Assembly: GCA_049965775.1 (NCBI GenBank)
Contig: JBMFVX010000033.1
Span: forward strand, 1 to 25,679
Source: JABEVB01 sp049965775
GTDB lineage: Bacteria; Planctomycetota; Phycisphaerae; WQYP01
Length of the DNA stretch: 25,679 bases
Direction: 5' to 3'
This document shows, piece after piece, positions 1-8,573 of this stretch; within the stretch, counting starts at the first letter, position 1, and the number at the start of each line of letters is the position of its first letter. The notes beneath the pieces were generated by a model. It was not told where the DNA came from. It saw only the letters and a program-made list of their open reading frames with translations, and ran no database searches. Position numbers and translations under genes: made by a program.

Positions 1-153
1 CCCGGTATTACCTATCATCGGAGTATCTCACCATCACACTGCAATAAAGCCTTCAAATTTTGGCCGTGGGAGGTATAATTCCGTCGCGCAGCGCCCAAGC
101 TAAAAATCTTAGGGTCTTCGTGCCGCCTACCCCGAAATCCCTCGAAGGCTGGT

Positions 154-2745
154 TTAGTGCGCCCGCTTCGCACCGGCTAAAATCATCGCCTGCCACGGCG
201 CGAGTTTGAGCCTAATGTCTCCGGCGACGACGTGATACGCTTTGGCCGTTGGCTCTAATTGCAGCACTGGACGCGGCTGCAGGTCCTTGGCCGACGGAAA
301 CTTTATGGCAAAGTCGCGCCGATCGAGATAGTCGTACAGCCGGTGGCCCCAATCAGCTTGAAATGCCGGGATGTTAATCACGACAGTCTGGCGGCTGCGG
401 TTGAGCGCCACATAAGCCGTCTGATGATCCATGGAGCGATAAAACACCAGCACATCCGGATCGGCCCGGCAATGGAGTACGCCAAATGCGCCCGTTTGCA
501 GCACCGGCAGTGTATGGCGTGCGGCAATAGCCCGACGGTAAAAGTGCAGCAGGCGGGTATTGATCGTCAACCGTGGGTCGTCATAAGGTTCCAGGTCTTT
601 CCAGAGCATGGGCTGGCGGTCATCGGGGTCAGCTGCGCTCCACATGCCAACTTCATCGCCATAATAAACCATGGGCGAACCCACAAAACTCATCTGCAGT
701 GCCACGCCTTGCATCATGCGGGCATAATCTTGGCGGCTGGGTTTGCTGGTGTCGTAGTTGGAATTGCTGTCCTGCAGCCGGTCGTCGGTATTGAAGGGCA
801 GATTCATATTGACGAACCGCGAAGCAAAACGATCGGTGTCGTGGCTGTCGAGCAAATTCTGCTGCGCCAAATCCACCTGGAATGGATAGTCGCCCAGCAG
901 CAGCGAAAGCTTGCGGCCAAACTTGCAGGGGCCGATGGCCTGCGGAATGGCCCGCTCCTGGTCGCAGAAAAAATTGGTGGCGATAGTTGCAAACGGATAG
1001 TTCATAACCATGGTGAACTGGTTGCCCGCGTTAAGCCACCGCTGCGCCGGCGACCATATTTCGCCATCCATGCAGGCTTGAGGGTTAATCGAAACAACGA
1101 GCTTGTGCCACGCCCGCCAAAATGCATGGGGCACATCGGGCGCAGAATCGAGTCGAAAGCCATCTACGCCATCCTGCGGTTTGCCGTTGGGCGCAAGCCA
1201 GCGGCGTGTAATGGCAAAAAAGTAGCCGCGCGGGCCTGCGGCCAGGCCCAGTCGCTTGTCGTGGGCAAACAGTGGCATAGATCCATTGGGCTTGTCCCAT
1301 GCTTTGTACTGCACCGGTGGGCCGAAACTGGTAATTTGAAACCATGACGCAAAGCGCGATCGTCTGCCGAACTTCAGGACATTTAAAAATGGACCGAAAA
1401 ACCTGCCGCAGTGACCAAAGGGCACATCAACAATAACCTTAAAACCCTGTTGGTGGGCTTGTTTTACAAACGCGAGAAAAAGCTTGTCGGACGCCGACCA
1501 TTGCCATGTCGCCGGATTGGTGAAGCTCTCGCCGTAGAGCTTGGCGAGTGATCCCTTTACGCCGAAGCCGTCATCAATGTGGCGATAATCAGATGGGTCG
1601 TACTTGTGAATGCTCGGTGCGACAAACAGCGGATTGATGTAAAGCGCGGTGATGCCCAGCTTACGTAAATAGGGCAATTCGCTTTGTATGCCGGCAATGT
1701 CGCCGCCGTAAAATCTCTTATACACATAGGAATAAAAATCGCCATGTTCGCCGGCCAGTCGGTAGGGTTTGCGCCATGGCCATCGCCAGGGGACATGATG
1801 AGGTGGGTCGTTGGATTTGTCGCCGTTGCGAAAGCGTTCAGGAAATATCTGGTACCACACGGCATGGCGCGTCCAGCGCGGCGTGTTGAACTGCGGCTGC
1901 ATGTGGCAAAGGTAGCGGTTTGCCAAAGCGGCCGCTCGGGCAGCGTAAAAGTTGCCGCCAGCCATATAGGCCGCGGCCTTGCCATTACGCAGTGTAAAAT
2001 AAAAACCAATGTCCGCAGCCTGAGTTTGAATGACATTGTTCCATCGGGTAGCGCCATTGACGCTGCCAGCATTGTGCAGGGGATACTCTATCCATCGCAA
2101 TGGCCCAGGCTTAACCCAGACCGAGACATGTGTGAGGCTGCCGGTGCGAGCGACGATGCCAAGCAGCACATGGTGGCGTCCAAATACGTCTTGATCGCGC
2201 CATGAGTGCGGATTGAAGGTGATTGTATCGGGATCAAAATGGTTTGCCGCTGCAGGCGACAGGGCCAGCCAGGGGGATTTAACCGTAAGTACCGAGTTGG
2301 GACCACCAGGATTATTTGGGTTGGAGTCCAGCGCTAGCGGGGCGTTTGGATCGGGCAGCCACGTTTTTCCGTTGACAACAAATTTGTATTCCTGCCGGCC
2401 GGGCATCAGGGCGATGGTGGTTCGCCACTGTCCGATGCCAGAGAGCCGCATGGGGTTATGGTGGATGGACCAGTTATTAAAGTCTCCGGCGACTGCAACA
2501 GTGTCGAGCGGGGGTTGTGTAGCATCTGGTGTAAACACAAATTTGCACGGAACCGTGCTGCGAATGATTGGTACCGGCCCGATCAGGGCAACAGGGCCGG
2601 CCGCAAGCACAGGAATCCAACATAACCATACCGTGCATAACGTGACAATTGCTGTGGTGAAAAGGCGGGGGGCGGGCAACCAGTATGTCGCGACGGCTAT
2701 TGCTGGCTGCGTGCGTTGGTAGACGTTATCTATAGAATCGCACAT
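154..2745 (-). CDS. Exported GH13 alpha-amylase/neopullulanase-like enzyme with N-terminal glycogen-binding-like domain
   Basis: An 863-residue glycoside hydrolase of family GH13, which hydrolyses alpha-1,4 and/or alpha-1,6 glucan bonds. A hydrophobic stretch near residues 28-50, after a long polar N-terminus, looks like an export signal; no lipobox Cys is visible. Residues about 66-156 resemble a CBM48/AMPK-type glycogen-binding fold (AGDFNNW, EYKFVVNG). Residues about 190-285 look like a second beta-sandwich. The barrel begins near 294 with HAVWYQIFPERF, typical of the neopullulanase/cyclomaltodextrinase branch. Catalytic residues are visible: nucleophile Asp533 in GFRLDSA, acid/base Glu562 in MDGEIW, and His635-Asp636 in LLDSHDT. 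Region I reads DVPFGH (Asp440, His445) instead of the usual DxVxNH. A C-terminal beta domain follows about residue 780. Its own promoter-like element lies upstream, 126 bp from the CDF stop codon. Family assignment is firm; exact substrate is not. A later start is possible because the n-region before the signal is long. Confidence 0.9.
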   Translation of the reverse strand: MCDSIDNVYQRTQPAIAVATYWLPAPRLFTTAIVTLCTVWLCWIPVLAAGPVALIGPVPIIRSTVPCKFVFTPDATQPPLDTVAVAGDFNNWSIHHNPMRLSGIGQWRTTIALMPGRQEYKFVVNGKTWLPDPNAPLALDSNPNNPGGPNSVLTVKSPWLALSPAAANHFDPDTITFNPHSWRDQDVFGRHHVLLGIVARTGSLTHVSVWVKPGPLRWIEYPLHNAGSVNGATRWNNVIQTQAADIGFYFTLRNGKAAAYMAGGNFYAARAAALANRYLCHMQPQFNTPRWTRHAVWYQIFPERFRNGDKSNDPPHHVPWRWPWRKPYRLAGEHGDFYSYVYKRFYGGDIAGIQSELPYLRKLGITALYINPLFVAPSIHKYDPSDYRHIDDGFGVKGSLAKLYGESFTNPATWQWSASDKLFLAFVKQAHQQGFKVIVDVPFGHCGRFFGPFLNVLKFGRRSRFASWFQITSFGPPVQYKAWDKPNGSMPLFAHDKRLGLAAGPRGYFFAITRRWLAPNGKPQDGVDGFRLDSAPDVPHAFWRAWHKLVVSINPQACMDGEIWSPAQRWLNAGNQFTMVMNYPFATIATNFFCDQERAIPQAIGPCKFGRKLSLLLGDYPFQVDLAQQNLLDSHDTDRFASRFVNMNLPFNTDDRLQDSNSNYDTSKPSRQDYARMMQGVALQMSFVGSPMVYYGDEVGMWSAADPDDRQPMLWKDLEPYDDPRLTINTRLLHFYRRAIAARHTLPVLQTGAFGVLHCRADPDVLVFYRSMDHQTAYVALNRSRQTVVINIPAFQADWGHRLYDYLDRRDFAIKFPSAKDLQPRPVLQLEPTAKAYHVVAGDIRLKLAPWQAMILAGAKRAH

Positions 2746-2778
2746 GTAAGATTTCCGCCCTTGTAGTTTTATGCTTCA

Positions 2779-2784
2779 ATTATA
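2779..2784 (-). promoter_or_regulatory. Candidate -10 box upstream of the GH13 gene
   Basis: A perfect TATAAT hexamer reads on the minus strand 34 bases before the GH13 start codon, in the gap after the CDF gene. No convincing -35 hexamer sits 16-18 bp upstream and no extended -10 TG is present, so this is only a candidate for independent transcription of the hydrolase. Confidence 0.35.
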
Positions 2785-2871
2785 TCCGCGCCGTGGAATT
2801 GCCGTGCGGCCGTTGAGCCAGCACAATGAGCGGCGGTTTGTTGCCACTGGAGATCGCGTAGCCAACTCGGC

Positions 2872-3966
2872 TTACGGTAGCGGCTCCAGGTGTGAATTAA
2901 CCTCGCTGACGTTGGGCAGCCGGGCGCGGATGCGCTTTTCAAGCTCGCTTACCACGCTGTGCGCCTGTTGCAGCGGCATATCGCCGGCCAACTCCACATG
3001 AAAGCTTACATACTGCTGCCCGCCCACCTCGTGCACGCGAACGGCATGAACCTGCAGCTTCATCGTTTGTGCCAACTCGTGAATTACGGTGGTTGGCCCG
3101 GCGTCGGCATCGCCAGGCTCGACATGAATGGTTAAGTCCACGCGCGGGTCGTGCTCGCTCACGGCCAGTTCGGCGGCGCTGGCAATCCGATGCCCCTCGG
3201 CGAGTGTTGCCTTGGAATCTACACTGATGGTGGCATCCACAAAACGCCGCGGGCCGCTTTGCCGCGCCCGCACGCGAAGTACATCGGTTACGCCCGGCAC
3301 TCGCCGCATAACTTCCTGCAGGGCCGGCTCAAGCCCGGCGGGGGCGCGATCCATTAAAATATCTATGCTTTGCCGAGCCAGGCCGATGGCGGCATACACC
3401 ATAATGGCCGCCACGGCCAATGCGGCCGCCGCATCCACCCAGTGCCATTTGGGGCCGGCTACATGAACAATAATGAGGCCACAAAGGACTGCCCCACTCG
3501 CCAGCAGGTCGGTTTTAAAATGCACCGCATCGGCCGCCAGCGCCTGGCTTTCAAATTTTTTGGCCGCCAGTGAAAGCCTGATGCCTCGCCATACATCAAC
3601 TACAATGGCCGCCGACACCACCGCAATGGCCCACGCCACATGTCGCGGCAGAGCATCATGGTGAATAATTTCTTCAATAGACCGCCATACGATGGCACCG
3701 GCAGCCACAAACAAAAGCAGTGCCTCGCCAAAAGCCGAGATATTTTCAATTTTATTGTGGCCGTAGTTATGTGTTTCGTCAGCGGGGCGGTCGCTTACAT
3801 GCACGGCCACCATGGTGATAAAAGTCGCCAGCACATCGAGCGCGGCATGTACGCCATCGGATATAAGCGCCAGACTGCCCGTAAATACGCCCACGCTTAA
3901 TTTTGCCAGCATAAGCCCGGTGCTGGCTAAAAAGCTCGTACGGGCAATCTCATGCTTATGGCTCAT
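2872..3966 (-). CDS. CDF-family divalent metal exporter, probably Zn2+/Cd2+
   Basis: A 364-residue cation diffusion facilitator: an inner-membrane metal/proton antiporter that exports divalent metals from the cytoplasm. The start, MSHKHEIARTSF, leads into the usual hydrophobic helices. The intramembrane metal site is intact as two HxxxD motifs: His40/Asp44 in SDGVHAALD and His149/Asp153 in ADAVHFKTD. The family pattern YGHNKIEN is at 68-75. The HD-HD composition is, from family knowledge, typical of zinc/cadmium-type members. The protein is longer than the usual roughly 300 residues because the cytosolic part appears duplicated. One dimerisation-like module covers about 212-285 and a second about 292-361, the latter ending in a V-x-S-E-L-E-K-R-I helix. 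It lies on the same strand as dxr-rseP but 218 bp downstream of rseP, so operon membership is uncertain. Confidence 0.9.
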   Translation of the reverse strand: MSHKHEIARTSFLASTGLMLAKLSVGVFTGSLALISDGVHAALDVLATFITMVAVHVSDRPADETHNYGHNKIENISAFGEALLLFVAAGAIVWRSIEEIIHHDALPRHVAWAIAVVSAAIVVDVWRGIRLSLAAKKFESQALAADAVHFKTDLLASGAVLCGLIIVHVAGPKWHWVDAAAALAVAAIMVYAAIGLARQSIDILMDRAPAGLEPALQEVMRRVPGVTDVLRVRARQSGPRRFVDATISVDSKATLAEGHRIASAAELAVSEHDPRVDLTIHVEPGDADAGPTTVIHELAQTMKLQVHAVRVHEVGGQQYVSFHVELAGDMPLQQAHSVVSELEKRIRARLPNVSEVNSHLEPLP

Positions 3967-3990
3967 GTCAAGGCATCCAGACTATAGCCC

Positions 3991-4131
3991 TTACGCCGGC
4001 CGCACCAGATAGCGTTTGCGGGCCGGATTGGCGGCACGGGTCGCATCATCAAGGGGCATTCTATCCGAGATTGCCTTGAACGCACCTTTGAGGGCTCCCG
4101 CCCGAATCATGCCGCAATGGTTGCGAAACAT
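3991..4131 (-). CDS. Possible 46-residue ORF between rseP and the CDF gene
   Basis: An open frame on the minus strand starts at ATG (4131) and ends at TAA (3991-3993), just before the CDF start. It encodes a basic peptide beginning MFRNHCGMIRAG and ending RKRYLVRPA. The same frame stays open further upstream to the rseP stop, so a longer form with a non-ATG start is conceivable. No strong Shine-Dalgarno sequence is seen; a GAG lies 7 bases upstream. No family is recognised. Length and lack of a ribosome site make this weak; the alternative is plain intergenic DNA. Confidence 0.25.
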   Translation of the reverse strand: MFRNHCGMIRAGALKGAFKAISDRMPLDDATRAANPARKRYLVRPA

Positions 4132-4184
4132 ATGGAACTCGCGCAAAACACATTTACTTCGTGGTAAGCCGTTTGTGTGAGTTC

Positions 4185-6404
4185 CTAATGATGAAACAAC
4201 ATCGGTATATCGTTGAATACCGTGATATATAAAAACACCGACGCCAGCAGGATAATGCCGGCGAGTTGAATGCCGGCCTGCACCTTCAGCGGTAGCGGTT
4301 TGCCGCGCAGCTTTTCGAGTATCAACAGTACAAACAATCCGCCATCCACTATGGGCAGCGGTAGAAAATTAATCACCGCCAAATTCACCGAAATGAGTCC
4401 CAAAAAGAACAACAGATAGGCAAAACCGCGCGACTCGATGTCGTAACCAACTTTGGCGATGCCCACAATGCTGTGCAACTGATTGGTAGGAATACTGCCG
4501 CGGCTAAGGCCAAAGAGCGTCTGGTATGTGCGGTCAATCCAGCGTGTGGTATGGTCCAGGCCCATCAGCATGGCGGTACCGATAGAATGCGTCTTTTGTA
4601 GTTCCAAAAGCGGCATACAGGGCAAACCAAGCTTGTATTCGTATTCATCCAACGCGGCTGCATGAACCATCGGAATGTTCACTTTGGAGATTTGCCCATC
4701 GGAGCCTCGAAGCAGCATGACGGCCGGCTTACCGGCAAGAAGTTTGCCGATGCGCAATACATCATACCAACTGTGCACCTGCCACGCGCTTGCCGGCGCG
4801 TCGGTTGTGGCGGACGGCACATCAACCGGCTCGATGGCGGCAATGGTTTGTCCTGGCAAGATACCCAGATTGGCATCGCGTCTATTGACTGATGCTATAA
4901 CGGGGCTGGTAAAGTCGGGTGTAATTGCCACGCCGAGTTGGCCTTTTCCGCCGGTGCTGGCAATGGTTGGATGCAGGGTCAGCACCTTGCCTTGCCGCAG
5001 AACTTCAAACGTGAGCTTTTGGCCGGGGTTGCTGCGGGTGCTGTGGATAACCTGCGCAACATCGGGATGGCTCTGCACCCCGGCTCGTAATATGACATCG
5101 CCGGCTTTAAAGCCCGCAGCCGCAGCTGCCGAGTCAGGCAGCACCGCAGAAATCAGGGCCCGCGGATACATCCCCAACAAAGCCGGATCGCCCACAACCC
5201 AGTCGCGCAGGGTCAGTTGCGGCGTCACTTGAATAGTTCGCGTGCCGATTTTGGGATTGGCGTTTTTAAGCGTAATGGCCAAGGGGCGGCCATCGCAGGT
5301 TTGCAGAGCCTGGTAAATTTGCACATAACTGGTGACAGGCTTGCCATTGACGGCGGTGATAACGTCATGGGAGGCGATACCCTTAAGCGTCGGGTTAAAC
5401 GCCAGCACATATTGCATATCAGCCTTGGAAAGCCGGGCGATTTTGGTGGTGAGCATCTGCCCTACGCCAAATGCCAAAAAGCCGGTGTTCATGCTTTTTA
5501 CCGGTATGAGATGGGTAGTGTAGACTTGCCGCGAGTTGCCGCGCTCGTATTGCAATGCCACGGGTTGGCCAGGCTTATCCAGCGCTGCCGCCATGCCCAG
5601 GTCGGTAAACTCCAGGAATCCGCGAGGCTTGTTGCCGTTAATGCTTATGATGCGATCGCCCACCTGTAACCCCGCCTTTTGGGCAGGGGAGTTCCATGCA
5701 ACCGAGCCGACGACCGCGGGCGGAAACGCCACGCCCACGCGAAAGATAATGGCGAAAATAATCAGAGCTAAAATCAGGTTCATCACGACGCCGGCAGAGA
5801 TGATGATCATTCTTTGCCAGATGGGTTTGTTGGTAAAGCTTTTGGGGTCGTCGCTTACTTTGGTGGGGTCCATGTCATCTTGGCCCAGCATGCGCACGTA
5901 ACCGCCGAAAGGGAGCCAGGCGATGCGATAATCCGTTTCGCCGATCGGCTCTTGTACTGCGTTCGCCGCCGCAGGTTTAGCTGAAGCGGCGGGCGCAGAG
6001 GAGATTGCTTTGCCTTCTACAGTGAGGCTGGCCTGCTCGGCGGATGGCGGTTCAGGCGGCTGCGGTGGGCCAATTTCGGCGGGGCCTAACGTAAAGCCCA
6101 CGCCCTTGCGCCAGCCGCAAAGCCGTGGTCCAATACCCACCGAAAAAACATCGCAGCGCACGCCAAAGCGCTTGGCGGTTAAAAAATGGCCCAGTTCGTG
6201 AAAAAAAATGACCGCACCAAAGCCAACCGTCAACAGCACCCAGCGACGAGCGCTGTCGAGAGCGCCGGACAACGCCGTAGCCGCCAACAGCGGGATGATG
6301 CTGCAATACAAAACGGCGCGCGACGTGCCAAACCAGGTTGCCAGCAGTGAGCGCCGCCGGGTTGCCGAACGGGCGGGCGAAGTAAAAGATAAGGCAAATT
6401 TCAT
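4185..6404 (-). CDS. rseP: RseP-type site-2 (intramembrane) zinc metalloprotease with about four PDZ domains
   Basis: A 739-residue M50 site-2 protease. Members cut transmembrane substrates, for example anti-sigma factors in envelope-stress signalling and remnant signal peptides. The start was set at ATG 6404 because it overlaps the dxr stop as ATGA; an in-frame start 11 codons upstream would lie inside dxr. Zinc ligands are in HELGH (69-73), with the third ligand in NFLPLPIVDGG (Asp687). After the first core helix there is a Pro/Ala-rich insert at about 110-155. PDZ-like units appear at about 225-305 (SPAQKAGLQVGDRI), 335-395 (HDVITAVNGKP), 410-480 (AAAAAGFKAGDVIL) and 497-577 (more divergent, LGILPGQTIAAIEP). 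The C-terminal helices contain the membrane-embedded part of the active site. It is much larger than the roughly 450-residue, two-PDZ E. coli protein. The number of PDZ repeats, especially the fourth, is a reading by eye. Confidence 0.93.
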   Translation of the reverse strand: MKFALSFTSPARSATRRRSLLATWFGTSRAVLYCSIIPLLAATALSGALDSARRWVLLTVGFGAVIFFHELGHFLTAKRFGVRCDVFSVGIGPRLCGWRKGVGFTLGPAEIGPPQPPEPPSAEQASLTVEGKAISSAPAASAKPAAANAVQEPIGETDYRIAWLPFGGYVRMLGQDDMDPTKVSDDPKSFTNKPIWQRMIIISAGVVMNLILALIIFAIIFRVGVAFPPAVVGSVAWNSPAQKAGLQVGDRIISINGNKPRGFLEFTDLGMAAALDKPGQPVALQYERGNSRQVYTTHLIPVKSMNTGFLAFGVGQMLTTKIARLSKADMQYVLAFNPTLKGIASHDVITAVNGKPVTSYVQIYQALQTCDGRPLAITLKNANPKIGTRTIQVTPQLTLRDWVVGDPALLGMYPRALISAVLPDSAAAAAGFKAGDVILRAGVQSHPDVAQVIHSTRSNPGQKLTFEVLRQGKVLTLHPTIASTGGKGQLGVAITPDFTSPVIASVNRRDANLGILPGQTIAAIEPVDVPSATTDAPASAWQVHSWYDVLRIGKLLAGKPAVMLLRGSDGQISKVNIPMVHAAALDEYEYKLGLPCMPLLELQKTHSIGTAMLMGLDHTTRWIDRTYQTLFGLSRGSIPTNQLHSIVGIAKVGYDIESRGFAYLLFFLGLISVNLAVINFLPLPIVDGGLFVLLILEKLRGKPLPLKVQAGIQLAGIILLASVFLYITVFNDIPMLFHH

Positions 6405-7606
6405 TGGATGGTCTCCAAAACCGCATGCCTGGCCCATCGGTCAGCGGCAAGCAGGTTGGTTAGCGTGGGCTGGGCGATAAAGCCATCAGTTAAATGGCGA
6501 TCTAAGACTTTTTGGGTGGTTGCCACAATTTGCCCAAAAGTCATTTTTCCAGCGCGAAAAAGTTCGTTGGCTTTTTCGTTGGCGGCGTTGACCACCGCAC
6601 CCGTGGTTCCGCCACGGCGAATCACCTCGAAGCCGAGTTCCAGAGCGGGAAAGCGACCTTTTGGTTCTTCAAACGTCATTTCCTTTATTTTCGACCAATC
6701 CAGCCGAGTGCTGCACCCGGCCACACGGGCGGGATGGGTTATGGCGTACTGTATGGCTGTACGCATATCGGGGGTGCCGAGTTGGGCAATAATGCTGCCA
6801 TCCACAAATTCAATCATGCTATGAATGATGGACTGGGGATGAATCAGCACCTCGATACGGTCTGCCGGCAGGCCAAAAAGCCAGTGCGCCTCAATAATTT
6901 CAAGGGCTTTATTCATAAGCGTGGCGGAATCTATCGTTATCTTCGGCCCCATGTTCCAGTTGGGATGATTAAGTGCCTCGGCAACGGTTGCCCTGGCCGC
7001 TTTTTCCGCCGGCCAGGTGCGAAACGGCCCACCGCTGGCGGTTAAAATGATTCGCCGAATTTCGCTGGCTTGGCCGCTGCGTAAAGATTGAAAGATGGCT
7101 GAGTGCTCGCTGTCTATCGGCAGAATGTGTGCTCCGTGCTTTTGAGCCAGCGGCATCACCAGGCAACCCGCCACCACCAACGCTTCTTTATTGGCCAAGG
7201 CGATCCATTTACCGGCCTCGGCGGCCCGCAGCACCGGTGAAAGTCCAGCCGCGCCTACGACGGCGGCCACCACCACATCCACGTCGTCGCGCTGCACCAT
7301 ATGATCAAGCGCGGCGGCTCCTTCTTCAATCGCGATGGGTTTGTGCGCCAGAGAGCAGCGCAGATGTGCGACGGAGTCTTGGGTCGGATGGCTAAGAGCA
7401 ACCACTTTAGGATGTGTTCTCAGTGCTTGCTGCGAGAGCTTTTCCCAGCTTTGCGCTGCGGCAAGTCCGGTTATTTCGTAGCCGCTGCCAAGGTGCTCCA
7501 AAACCTCCACCGTATTGCATCCGATGGAGCCGGTGCTGCCAAGCACGGCCACTCGCCGCGGCGTTTGTTGGCCGCTGCGGGCCGGTGGCTTGTGATGATG
7601 CTGCAT
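6401..7606 (-). CDS. dxr: 1-deoxy-D-xylulose 5-phosphate reductoisomerase
   Basis: A 401-residue cytoplasmic enzyme that converts 1-deoxy-D-xylulose 5-phosphate to 2-C-methyl-D-erythritol 4-phosphate with NADPH, the committed step of the MEP isoprenoid pathway. The NADPH fold is visible as GSTGSIG (23-29). Further motifs are ALANKEALVVAG (137-147), metal ligands Asp165 and Glu167 in PIDSEHSAIF, ASGGPF (190-195), HPNWNMG (214-220) with the flexible-loop Trp217, and NKALEIIEAHWLFG with the third metal ligand Glu236. Length matches the family. The start ATG follows a roughly 75-base leader downstream of a good promoter. The stop overlaps the rseP start by four bases, so the two are translationally coupled, an order also known in enterobacteria. 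Confidence 0.97.
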   Translation of the reverse strand: MQHHHKPPARSGQQTPRRVAVLGSTGSIGCNTVEVLEHLGSGYEITGLAAAQSWEKLSQQALRTHPKVVALSHPTQDSVAHLRCSLAHKPIAIEEGAAALDHMVQRDDVDVVVAAVVGAAGLSPVLRAAEAGKWIALANKEALVVAGCLVMPLAQKHGAHILPIDSEHSAIFQSLRSGQASEIRRIILTASGGPFRTWPAEKAARATVAEALNHPNWNMGPKITIDSATLMNKALEIIEAHWLFGLPADRIEVLIHPQSIIHSMIEFVDGSIIAQLGTPDMRTAIQYAITHPARVAGCSTRLDWSKIKEMTFEEPKGRFPALELGFEVIRRGGTTGAVVNAANEKANELFRAGKMTFGQIVATTQKVLDRHLTDGFIAQPTLTNLLAADRWARHAVLETIQ

Positions 7607-7688
7607 GTAGCAATCTCGTGAGGTTATCCGCCAAGCGTTGCGGCAGCGGTGGTATACCGTTGCTCGCGACGCATTAATATAGCCCCAT

Positions 7689-7717
7689 ATTGTAGAACAC
7701 TATGGCGGCATCCTCAA
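7689..7717 (-). promoter_or_regulatory. Sigma70-like promoter for dxr-rseP
   Basis: On the minus strand TTGAGG (7712-7717) is followed after exactly 17 bp by TACAAT (7689-7694). Transcription would begin near 7682, about 75 bases before the dxr ATG. A second AT-rich -10-like string, TATATT, lies just downstream. Confidence 0.6.
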
Positions 7718-8033
7718 CCGGCCCGGCGCGACGTTCCGCGACGTTCGTTGATATGGCACGCAATGATGCTGTTTTGTGGAAGAAACTCGACCGTTAAAAC
7801 CCGTCGGCATACGAAAAAGTCCCGTCATGCGCGCACTGCGGGCGTCAATACTGGAAAAGCCCTCTCAACGCGCCGCGTCGAAGGTGTTTAACTACGCCGC
7901 TTTGCGATAATTCCAAGGCCGCCGCCGGTTTGAAAGCTTTGCCCCGTTGCTCGTGTACACAATTAGGCGGGGGGGTAGTGGAATAATGTCACGGTTTTAT
8001 TTGAGACAAAAAGCTATGTTTGGGGTTGATCAT

Positions 8034-8246
8034 TCAATCGTAACTTAGATTTGTGCAGCACACGAGACGATGTGCTACGGACCTACGCGCAACAATTGCT
8101 GCGATGGCGGGGGTGCTGTTAGGTTGAGGGCAGGGCGATAAATTGAAGCGAGAACGACACCGCAAATTGACGATAAAACATGCGGTTAACCGTGGCGGGC
8201 CGTTGTTTTCTCGGCCGCTGGAGGTTAGTAGGTGGGCGTTTGACAT
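8034..8246 (-). CDS. Weak candidate 70-residue ORF in the dxr-phosphorylase gap
   Basis: An ATG at 8246 on the minus strand is preceded by AAGGGG at ribosome-binding distance, and the frame runs to a TGA at 8034-8036. The product starts MSNAHLLTSSGREN and is Cys-, Ser- and Arg-containing with no hydrophobic core or recognisable motif. It is listed only because of the Shine-Dalgarno-like sequence in an otherwise empty region; a chance ORF is more likely. Confidence 0.15.
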   Translation of the reverse strand: MSNAHLLTSSGRENNGPPRLTACFIVNLRCRSRFNLSPCPQPNSTPAIAAIVARRSVAHRLVCCTNLSYD

Positions 8247-8427
8247 GCGAGTCCCCTTTTTTGGATGGAAATAATGCGAATAAAACGTATAAGCGAAAAT
8301 ACAAAATCTAAATGTTGCAACCATGCCTCCAGCGGTATTGAATTTGCTTAAGCATAAAGTGCGTGGCAGGGTATTGCGGGCTTTTGAGGCTTGGCAGTGC
8401 ATGGCAGAGTAATCAACGCTCATGCAA

Positions 8428-8457
8428 TTGCAAAGCGACGGCAAGGCCCGATAATAT
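8428..8457 (+). promoter_or_regulatory. Candidate promoter for the alpha-glucan phosphorylase gene
   Basis: TTGCAA (8428-8433) and TAATAT (8452-8457) are separated by 18 bp, or 17 bp if ATAATA is taken as the -10. Transcription would start near 8464, leaving a leader of about 110 bases before the ATG at 8576. Confidence 0.4.
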
Positions 8458-8560
8458 CTCGACCTTGATTGGCCTTGGGCTGCGGTTTAGGGGTGAGTGG
8501 GGGGCCGCTTTTCGCGCTGGGCAATTGTGTTTGTGTTGCCGGCGTTGGCTGTAACTTTTT

Positions 8561-8573
8561 AACACGAGGTGTT
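8561..8573 (+). promoter_or_regulatory. Shine-Dalgarno inside a small inverted repeat before the phosphorylase start
   Basis: AACAC-GAG-GTGTT forms a perfect 5-bp stem with a 3-base loop, ending two bases before the ATG. The GAGG ribosome-binding core straddles the loop and the 3' arm, so the hairpin would partly mask it. The stem is short and AT-containing, so the effect may be slight. Confidence 0.4.

Noticed and set aside
67..84. TATAAT at 73-78 on the plus strand as a promoter
   Set aside because: The only -35 candidate (TTCAAA at 51-56, 16 bp upstream) is poor and the transcript would run antisense into the GH13 gene with no plus-strand gene to serve.
259..1347. 362-codon plus-strand open frame antisense to the GH13 gene
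   Set aside because: It lies fully opposite a clear GH13 coding sequence with catalytic motifs; the translation shows no family pattern and arises from codon bias.
3991..4187. Resemblance of the rseP-CDF gap translation to the C-terminus of ribosomal protein uS14
   Set aside because: A few residues (G-x-P-R, M-x-R, A-G, K-A) line up only after inserting gaps, and the frame extends about 25 residues past the uS14 end; judged coincidental.
8183..8192. CGGTTAACCG perfect palindrome as an operator
   Set aside because: A 10-bp palindrome is expected about once per kilobase by chance, and there is no second copy or promoter next to it.
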